A stretch of DNA of 64,000 nucleotides from assembly GCF_027595985.1 (NCBI RefSeq), contig NC_073313.1, forward strand, positions 86,348,899-86,412,898, read 5' to 3'. The position numbers and the translations under genes were made by a program. Of the stretch, positions 59,674 through 64,000 are shown piece after piece. The DNA comes from Sorex araneus (lineage: Eukaryota > Chordata > Mammalia > Eulipotyphla > Soricidae). Position 1 is the stretch's first letter. Every line of letters begins with the position of its first letter. The notes beneath the pieces are model-generated. The model saw only the letters and a list, made by a program, of their open reading frames with translations. It ran no database searches and was not told where the DNA came from.

Positions 59674-62600
59674 GAAGGAAGGAAGGAAGGAAGGAAGGAA
59701 GGAAGGAAGGAAGGAAGGAAGGAAGGAAGGAAGGAAGGAAGGAAGGAAGGAAGGAAGGAAGGAAGGAAAGAAGGATACCCTATCACCTATTTACCCAATT
59801 TTCCCAGACCCATTTGTTGAAGAGGCTACCTTTACTCGATTTTATGTTCTCAGTCCCTTTATCAAACATTAATTGCCCATATACATGGAGCTTTGTCAGA
59901 GGGTATTCAATTCTGATCTCTTATATGTGGCATGTAGAATACTGGATAAGAAAATGTACTGTAGTGAAAGGGGGATCTTTAGATCACCTTTGACCCCAGT
60001 GTTTAGAGAGGAGGAAAGAAATAAAGAGGGAGGGGGAAGAGAACAGGAAATATTGGGTGAACAGGCATGAGGGCTTCAGTTATACTGGTGATACGGATGT
60101 AGGAAAGCCATATATCTAAAACACAGGCTCATTTAACACTGAAAACATGAGATTTAAGCTGCAACTACTGAAATTTTGTAATGTTCCTGTCAAGTTGACA
60201 GGTGGGGATGGGATGGGGGTGGGAGTTAGGGTGGGAGGGAATATGGGAACACTGGTGGTGGCAGGACTAGTATTAAAATATTATATGCCTAAATGCCTAA
60301 AGGACTAGAGCGTTAGCACAGCAGATAGGGCATTTGCCTTGCACATGGCCAACCCGGGTTTGATTTCTTCGTCCCTCTCAGAGAGCCTGGCAAGCTACCA
60401 AGAGTATCCCTCCCACGTGGCAGAGCCTAGCAAGCTACCCATGGCATATCTGATATGCCGAAAACAGTAACAAGTCTCACAATGGAGACATTACTGGTGC
60501 CCACTCAAGCAAATTGATGAACAATGGGACGACAGTGCTACAGTGCAATGCCTAAAGCACAACTATCAGTAACTTTGTAAATCATAGTACTTTAACAAAA
60601 AATTTTTAAAAATCGACAACAATAAATTAAAAATGTTTATATACAATTAGAAAACCAAAAGAAAAAGAGAGATACCCTTTGGGCTGGAGAGCTAGCACAG
60701 CGGATAAAGTGCTTGCCTTTCATCACCCAAACCAGGTTTGATCCCTGGCATCCCATATGGTCCCCCAAGTACTCACAGGAGTAATTCCTGAATGCAGAGC
60801 TAGGAGAAACCCCTAAGCATTGCCATATGTGGCCCAAAGAACAAAAGAAAGAGAGACAGTCAGAGCGAGACAGAGAGAGATACAGGGAGATCCTTTGGTG
60901 GGAGGATTAGTACTAAAATACTGTATGTTTAAAACCCAACTATGAAAAAATTTGTAAATCATGGTGGTTTAATAAAAATATTAAATAAAAAGAGATATCC
61001 TTCAGATGTTGTCCCTCACCTAGAGAAATATTAAAGGGCTTAAAAGGGGGTTAAGGTGCTTGCTTGCACGCAACCAACCCAGGTTTGATTTCTGGCTGTC
61101 CATGGTCCCCCAAGTACCACCCAGAGAAACCTCTGAGAATGGTGCCAGTAGTAAGCTCCAAGTAATACTGGTATGGCCTCAAATCCCCATCCCTCTAAAA
61201 CACTCATCCATATAACTTTATAATCTGAAACTCAAATAGCGTTATTTTAAAAAGAAGAAGTCAGTTTATAAGTCTACTAAGATTCCTAAGTGGGAAGCAA
61301 AGATACACTAGGAAGACTGAAGTGCTTGCATTATATGCAAACGATCCCAATTTGATCCCTGACATTACAAATGGTCCCTGAAGCATTGCACGAAGTAACC
61401 TGGAGCAGAGACCCAGGAGTAGCCCCGGTGCACTGTAGCAAGTATGGTCCCAACGCCCTCCTCTGTAAGATTTTTAAGTCCCGAACTGGCAAGTATCATG
61501 CATCATCTATAATTTATGTAAAATTGTTAACCATGGCATATCACATGAACTTAAGTAGCAAAATAGCATAAATGTTACAAGAGAAAGAAAATATAGATAA
61601 GACCAGCAACAGTTATTAGTTCCAAACTGGTTTTGTTTCACAGGCCAGATAAAATGTCATCTTTTTTTAAAAAAAATTCATTCTTTTATTGAATCACCAT
61701 GTGGAAAGTTACAAAGCTTTCAGGTTTAAGTCCCAGTTATACAATGCTTGAACATCCATCCCTTCACCAGTGCACATATTCCACCACCAAGAATCACAGT
61801 ATACCTCCCCCCACCCCCCCACCTCCCCAGCCTCCCACCCCCCCTGTGTAACTGATAAATTTCACTTTACTTTGATTACATTCAATATCTCAACAAAAAA
61901 ACCCTCACTATTATTATTTGGAGTTTCTCCCCCCTAAAGTTGGACGTGCTGAAAAGGAAGCATTTGATAATTTGTTTTGCATTGCTGAGAATGAAGAAAT
62001 ATGAGGTCAAAGCGGCCACACTAGCAGCCGCATAGTTTTGGATTTCTGCATGTTAGTATTTTAGTAACGAAGTCCAGAGAAATATCTGCCAGAAATTGCA
62101 TCATTGCAAGCTTGTACCTCTCAGCTACTTTATATTCCACATATGAGTGTAACCTTTCTATGTCTGTCTCTTTCTTTCTGACTCATTTCACTCAACATGA
62201 CACTCTCCATGTTGATCCACTTATATGCAAATTTCATTTTAATTCTCACTGAGAAAAGTTTGCTTTCTCATCTAAACCAAAGCAAATGAAAGGTAACTAG
62301 AGATTACATGTGAACAAACATAAAATGATAGATAGCTGGGAGACTGCTGTTACATACTGCCACCAAGTTCCAAAGTAGTTAAGATGTCTATATACATGTC
62401 AGAAAATCGGAAGTTCTGTTAAAGAGGTAAGGGGATTTAGGCCAGATGTATCTGTTATCGACTCTAATGAGAACTTAAGTGAAAGATGCTCCCTGTGTTT
62501 AAGATACGGCAGAGCGTGGCAAGCTACCCGTGGCATATTCGATATGCCAAAAACAGTAACAAGTCTCACAATGGAGACATTACTGGTGCCCACTCAAGCA

Positions 62601-62813
62601 CATCAATGAACAACGGGACAACAGTACTACAGTGCTACAGTGTTCAAGATATTAAAAATGAAGAATGAGCATAACCTGCCATACTTACATAAAGTGAGTT
62701 AATATGGTGTCTCCCATCATTCCCGACATTATCAAATGCTTCTTGGTAATATCATAGACTGGTAGCTCTACTCCCACTACGATGGCAGCCCTTTGAGCAG
62801 TTGGCACAACACC
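45044..62813 (-). CDS. SLC25A14: SLC25A14 (BMCP1/UCP5) mitochondrial carrier, last four coding exons (5' partial)
   Basis: SLC25A14 belongs to the SLC25 mitochondrial carrier family and acts in the inner membrane. Visible coding join on the minus strand: 62813-62689, 59304-59169, 46857-46777 and 45085-45044, about 127 codons and a TAA. It covers the end of carrier repeat 2 and all of repeat 3: YDITK (cytoplasmic-network motif of repeat 2), PVDVVR (PxDxxR signature of repeat 3), EGFFALYKG (the [DE]G...K[G] motif) and YEQLK (final [FY][DE]xx[RK]). All introns are GT-AG and frames are continuous, with no stop or frameshift, so the gene looks functional. Exons for roughly the first 200 residues must lie beyond position 64000. 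The last intron pair spans about 14 kb because of inserted repeats. Confidence 0.95.
45318..45475 (+). mobile_element. Old L1 3'-end fragment
   Basis: A G-rich stretch, then ACTGATGGTGGGATCGG and AACTTTGTAAATCATGGTGC, ending AATAAAGTGTCAAAAAATTT. The same older subfamily is seen at 60180-60620 and 60850-60990. Confidence 0.55.
45735..45915 (-). mobile_element. SOR-type SINE, diverged
   Basis: Reverse copy ending ATTGCTCGGGCCC. It lies in the last SLC25A14 intron. Confidence 0.7.
46625..46725 (+). mobile_element. Second-type SINE, 3' part only
   Basis: TTCGATACGCCAAAAACAAA through GACGACAGTGCTACAGTGCT. It lies 50 bp downstream of an SLC25A14 exon in the transcript sense. Confidence 0.65.
46777..46857 (-). 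CDS. SLC25A14: SLC25A14 penultimate coding exon
   Basis: This 81-bp exon, phase 0 at both ends, lies between acceptor CTTTCAG and donor GTATCC. It encodes [20 protein letters not shown] then LGPWNII. The donor is weak (GTATCC, no AAGT). Confidence 0.94.
46860..47330 (-). mobile_element. Old L1 fragment (ORF2 end and 3' UTR)
   Basis: On the minus strand it reads [20 protein letters not shown] then [20 protein letters not shown], the L1 ORF2 terminus, followed by diverged 3' UTR down to just upstream of an SLC25A14 exon. It lies in SLC25A14 intron sequence in the same orientation as the gene. Confidence 0.8.
47395..48000. mobile_element. L1 3'-end fragments in both orientations
   Basis: 47395-47640 carries a plus-strand L1 3' terminus (GTGGGAAATTTCCACTGATG, ending TTGATTCAACAAAAA). 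From about 47645 a diverged minus-strand L1 3' terminus begins (TTTTATTAGTGAATCACCGTG). Both are inside SLC25A14 intron sequence and much decayed. Confidence 0.55.
48270..48860 (+). mobile_element. Probable solo LTR of an endogenous retrovirus
   Basis: The block has LTR-like composition: a purine-rich AGATCCAGAGCCGGGAGAG segment, an AATAAA at 48709-48714 and a CT-rich stretch after it (CTTCTTCCTTCC), then a GC-rich end. It is bounded on the right by an inverted L1 3' end. No gag, pol or env was seen. Exact ends and duplication were not found. Confidence 0.4.
48862..49030 (-). mobile_element. L1 3'-end fragment, minus strand
   Basis: Reverse complement of the L1 3' UTR (CATCCCTCCACCAGTGCCCA, CCCTTTTGTTCTCTCTCCTT). 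This is the same subfamily as the young L1s at 18559 and 37673, which end in the same G-rich and GAGAGAGAACAAAAGGGAAT block. Confidence 0.65.
49047..49345 (+). mobile_element. SOR-type SINE followed by an older copy
   Basis: 49047-49219 is flanked by ATTTCAAGG (about 49037 and 49225). 49230-49345 is an older head and core fragment. Confidence 0.78.
49860..50150 (-). mobile_element. Ancient L1 ORF2-end fragment
   Basis: TACATTCCCACCAACAG and CACATTGTTTTCTA match the reverse complement of the old L1 ORF2 terminus. It continues, interrupted by SINEs, at about 50475-50815. Confidence 0.5.
50475..50815 (-). mobile_element. Ancient L1 fragment, continuation
   Basis: TTGCATTTCCCTGATGA and CCATCTCTATGTGCTCTTTG are typical of the reverse-strand ancient L1 3' region. 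Same orientation as 49860-50150, split from it by two SINEs. Confidence 0.45.
50880..51790 (+). mobile_element. MaLR/ERVL-type LTR relic with two SINE insertions
   Basis: It begins GTTTGTGGTTAGCCAGCCTC and ends AAGTTTGTTGTTTTAGGCAC, AATCTGTTACACAGC, the typical MLT1-like 3' end on the plus strand. SINEs at 51020-51190 and 51492-51672 interrupt it. Confidence 0.5.
51492..51672 (-). mobile_element. SOR-type SINE
   Basis: CTGCTACTGAATT on both sides (about 51479 and 51673). Inside a MaLR-type LTR. Confidence 0.88.
52140..53625. mobile_element. Old SINE fragments in the SLC25A14 intron
   Basis: 52140-52215 (-), 52345-52500 (+), 52575-52690 (+ fragment) and 53485-53625 (+). The younger copy at 52908-53103 is listed separately. 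Confidence 0.55.
52908..53103 (+). mobile_element. SOR-type SINE
   Basis: AAATCAAATG lies at 52898-52907 and 53104-53113. AAAAT-repeat tail. Confidence 0.85.
54025..54365 (+). repeat. MER5A-like relic split by a SINE
   Basis: GAACTTGTTATAAATGCAGA on the left and GAGCCCTCCAAGTGATTC on the right, with an old SINE at about 54095-54235 between them. Confidence 0.6.
54425..54740 (-). mobile_element. L1 3'-UTR fragment, minus strand
   Basis: Reverse complement of the L1 3' UTR (TTTTTTATTGAATCACCAAG... CCCTTCACCAGTGCCCA ... GGGTTTCCCCCC), matching 23208-23652. It lies in SLC25A14 intron sequence. Confidence 0.7.
54795..54981 (-). mobile_element. SOR-type SINE
   Basis: ATTCATTTTTT on both sides. 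The copy contains a small local duplication CCGTGTGCAA. Confidence 0.8.
55030..55860 (+). mobile_element. Old SINEs flanking a young copy
   Basis: 55040-55175, 55325-55488 and 55705-55855, all on the plus strand, around the young SINE at 55521-55693. Confidence 0.6.
55521..55693 (+). mobile_element. SOR-type SINE, young
   Basis: The 14-nt AAACCTGGGAATCA lies at 55507-55520 and 55694-55707. Confidence 0.92.
55960..56150 (-). mobile_element. SOR-type SINE
   Basis: ATACAGTAT on both sides (about 55950 and 56152). Near-consensus reverse copy. Confidence 0.85.
56246..56435 (+). mobile_element. SOR-type SINE
   Basis: Near-consensus. Poly(A)-CTTTT on both sides. Head-to-head with the copy at 55960-56150, about 100 bp apart. 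Confidence 0.85.
56440..57699. other. SLC25A14 intron, little recognisable
   Basis: A reverse SINE remnant at about 56880-57015. Open frames on both strands at 56490-56830 match no family I know and lack any supporting signal. Confidence 0.4.
57700..59140 (+). mobile_element. Retroposon with two about 383-bp tandem monomers and an L1-like 3' end; interrupted by a SINE
   Basis: AAGCTCAT...GAGACCCATAAA recurs at 57934 and 58317 and the copies stay colinear (ACAATCCAAAACYGCTGC, TTTTGTGAYKGGAAATCTCCAGGCTTTCTC-type blocks), with a SINE at about 58463-58643 inside the second unit. From about 58930 an L1-type 3' end follows (CTGCCATAGAGGCAAGC, GTGCACTGGTG). No coding sequence was seen. Ends are approximate and no duplication was found. 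Confidence 0.5.
58463..58643 (+). mobile_element. SOR-type SINE
   Basis: GGGGTTGGAGCGATAGTTCCG to GTTGACCCAAAAAGAAAAAAA. Inserted in the second monomer of the 57700-59140 repeat. Confidence 0.82.
59169..59304 (-). CDS. SLC25A14: SLC25A14 coding exon (start of carrier repeat 3)
   Basis: This 136-bp exon lies between acceptor TCTTTAG and donor GTACGT. It encodes [20 protein letters not shown] followed by [25 protein letters not shown], including the PxDxxR carrier signature. A long GAAA/GGAA microsatellite lies about 270 bp upstream in the transcript sense. Confidence 0.95.
59572..59768 (+). repeat. (GAAA)n-(GA)n-(GGAA)n compound microsatellite
   Basis: About 20 GAAA units (to 59655), a short GA run, then about 23 GGAA units to 59768, a purine run of nearly 200 bp. 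It lies in the SLC25A14 intron about 270 bp from an exon. Confidence 0.95.
60175..60990 (+). mobile_element. Two old L1 3'-end fragments with SINEs inserted
   Basis: GGGTGGGAGGGAATATGGGA ... ACTTTGTAAATCATAGTACT (60180-60301 and 60557-60620) is split by the SINE at 60302-60546. A second copy is at 60850-60990 (ACTTTTAAAACC-like tail, ATTTGTAAATCATGGTGGTT), with a SINE at about 60672-60845 between them. Confidence 0.55.
60302..60546 (+). mobile_element. Second SINE type (shared tRNA head, different body, no poly(A)), full length
   Basis: The 10-nt AATGCCTAAA lies at 60292-60301 and 60547-60556. The 245-bp insert starts like the SOR SINE (GGACTAGAGCGTTAGCACAG, B box GGGTTTGATTT) and then switches to a different body (TCGTCCCTCTCAGAGAGCC ... 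CATTACTGGTGCCCACTC) ending GACGACAGTGCTACAGTGC. There is no A-tail. It interrupts an L1 3' end, so it is younger than that. Confidence 0.8.
61665..62250 (-). mobile_element. L1 fragment: end of ORF2 region and full 3' UTR, minus strand
   Basis: It starts on the plus strand with an A-tail complement and ATTGAATCACCATGTGG and ends with GACTCATTTCACTCAACATG, the region just after ORF2. It therefore links the TTTCTGGCAGATATT...AATAATAGTGAG 3' UTR found in the smaller insertions to a bona fide L1. Confidence 0.75.
62505..62639 (+). mobile_element. Second-type SINE, 5'-truncated
   Basis: It starts in the body (CGGCAGAGCGTGGCAAGCTA) and ends ACTACAGTGCTACAGT. The flanks share GTGTTYAAGATA (about 62493-62505 and 62640-62652), with one mismatch. 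A tail with two repeat units and no A-tail. Confidence 0.7.
62689..62813 (-). CDS. SLC25A14: SLC25A14 coding exon (end of carrier repeat 2)
   Basis: This 125-bp exon lies between acceptor CTCCTGCAG and donor GTAAGT. It encodes [20 protein letters not shown] then [21 protein letters not shown] plus two bases. The YDITK motif is intact. Confidence 0.95.
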
Positions 62814-63459
62814 CTGCAGGAGATAAGTGACAGAAGACACCAAGAAAATAAATAGGTAGTAATCTAAGTCTAAAAATGAACAAAATGGGAGTTGGAAAGA
62901 AATTTTAGGAGTATTGCAATTGCCTTGCATGCAGCCAACCCTGACTCCATCCCTTGTACTTCATATGGTCTCCTGAGCACTGCCAGGAGTAATTCCTCAG
63001 TAAAAAATCAGGACTAGCTCCTGGGTACTACGGGGAGTGTCCCAGTAGTCCCTCTATGTAAATAAATAAATATAAACAAAATGGGATGGAGAGCAGAGAA
63101 ACAGTACTTAGATGTAGTTAACTTGTGTTTGATCCCTGGCACGCCATATGGCCTATGAGTACCACCTGGAGTGACTCTTGAGCACAGAGCCAGGACTAGT
63201 CCTGCACACTGCCAGGTGTGACACAAATTTTTTAAAAAGGGGCCAGAGGATAGAAGGAAACAAAAAATCCGGTATGGATTACAGAGGTAACTCTTGAAAA
63301 TTGATGGCTGATATATAACACTAATAAATCTCCAATTCATTTGCTGTACATGAAATAAAATCACTGACACAAAATACAAGCAACAACGTAATAAACTGAA
63401 CTTCTTAATAATTAAACATTTTTTGTTATTTAAAGAGTACCATCAAGAAAGTGAAAGAC

Positions 63460-63632
63460 TGGGGCTGGAGGGATAGCGCAGCAGGTAGATGTTTGCCTTG
63501 CACGAGGCTGACCCGGGTTTGATTCCCAGCATCCTATATGGTCCCCTGAGCTCTGCCAGGAGTAATTCCTGAGTGCAGAGCCAGGAGTGACCCCGTGCAT
63601 CGCTGGGCGTGACCCAAAAAGCCAAAAAAAAA
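63460..63632 (+). mobile_element. SOR-type SINE, young
   Basis: The 15-nt AAGAAAGTGAAAGAC lies at 63445-63459 and 63633-63647. Confidence 0.93.
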
Positions 63633-63979
63633 AAGAAAGTGAAAGACATGTGAGAAAGCATACATATCACAGACTAGTATACAAAATTTATGAATAACGC
63701 TTAAAACACAATAAATAATCCAATTTTAAAAAGAGCAAAAGATCTAAACAGACATTTTCCAAAAAATATACACAAATATACAATAAGTACATAAAAAGAT
63801 ATTTAACATCATTAATTTTTAAGGAAAATCAATCAACACTACAATGATATACCACTACAAAACATTAGGATAGCTATAAGGGGGAAAAAGCAGACAAGTG
63901 TAGATGAGGATGTGGAGAAATTGGAAACTCTTACAAACTGCTGGCACAAACATAAATTGAAGAAATCAAATTATTTTTA

Positions 63980-64000
63980 TTTTTTTTATTTTGCCTTTTT
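63980..64000 (-). mobile_element. Possible start of a reverse SINE cut by the window edge
   Basis: TTTTTTTATTTTGCCTTTTT resembles the reverse A-tail of SOR copies (usually TTTGCTTTTTGGGTCAC). It runs off the window. Confidence 0.4.

Larger units (their letters stand above)
61020..63235 (+). mobile_element. Old SINEs near SLC25A14 exons
   Basis: 61030-61195, 61290-61455, 62905-63045 and 63088-63232, all diverged and on the plus strand (antisense to the gene). Confidence 0.55.

Noticed and set aside
59549-59872. 107-codon plus-strand frame rich in Lys/Glu/Arg and its minus-strand Ser/Phe/Leu counterpart
   Set aside because: Both are microsatellite translations.

Overview
The window is mammalian nuclear DNA, most likely from a red-toothed shrew (Sorex, probably S. 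araneus). The clue is dozens of copies of a tRNA-derived SINE whose consensus I recognise as the shrew SOR family, in both orientations and often with intact target-site duplications (TSDs). The gene order matches the placental X-chromosome block SLC25A14 - GPR119 - RBMX2 (human Xq26.1), reversed relative to the human chromosome. The species is inferred from the repeats. The synteny is read directly from coding exons.

Layout. 1-2748: repeat-rich flank with a frameshifted KRAB-box relic at 858-988. 2749-12657 (minus): complete RBMX2 coding region, six exons with GT-AG introns and a predicted 325-residue protein, with a CpG-rich promoter at about 12216-12960. 12960-27190: intergenic DNA dominated by SINEs, L1 3' ends, a twin-primed L1 (18559-20712) and an old MLT1-like LTR. 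27200-27545 (plus): the TM6-TM7 and tail portion of GPR119. The upstream two thirds of this normally single-exon receptor is missing from the window and the last codons are damaged, so it is called a pseudogene. 27545-44640: intergenic DNA with two more 5'-truncated L1s, an intron-containing tRNA-Leu(CAA)-like sequence (35700-35806), an odd L1-related retroposon (34154-35285), a two-SINE composite (41434-41790), L2 and MIR relics. 44640-62813 (minus): the last four coding exons of SLC25A14 and its probable 3' UTR. The earlier exons lie beyond the right edge.

Function. RBMX2 is a spliceosomal RRM protein (RES complex, Snu17/Ist3 orthologue). SLC25A14 (BMCP1/UCP5) is a mitochondrial inner-membrane carrier. 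GPR119 in other mammals is a lipid-amide-sensing GPCR of gut endocrine and beta cells. They are neighbours with separate roles and do not form an operon or pathway. I found no new multi-gene system. The most notable signals are the GPR119 truncation, several unusual retroposon structures (monomer plus 3'UTR elements, a two-SINE unit inside one TSD, a SINE family without a poly(A) tail) and the tRNA-Leu-like sequence.

Limits: exon borders were set by hand from splice consensus and remembered family sequences. Repeat family names are from memory and older copies have approximate ends.
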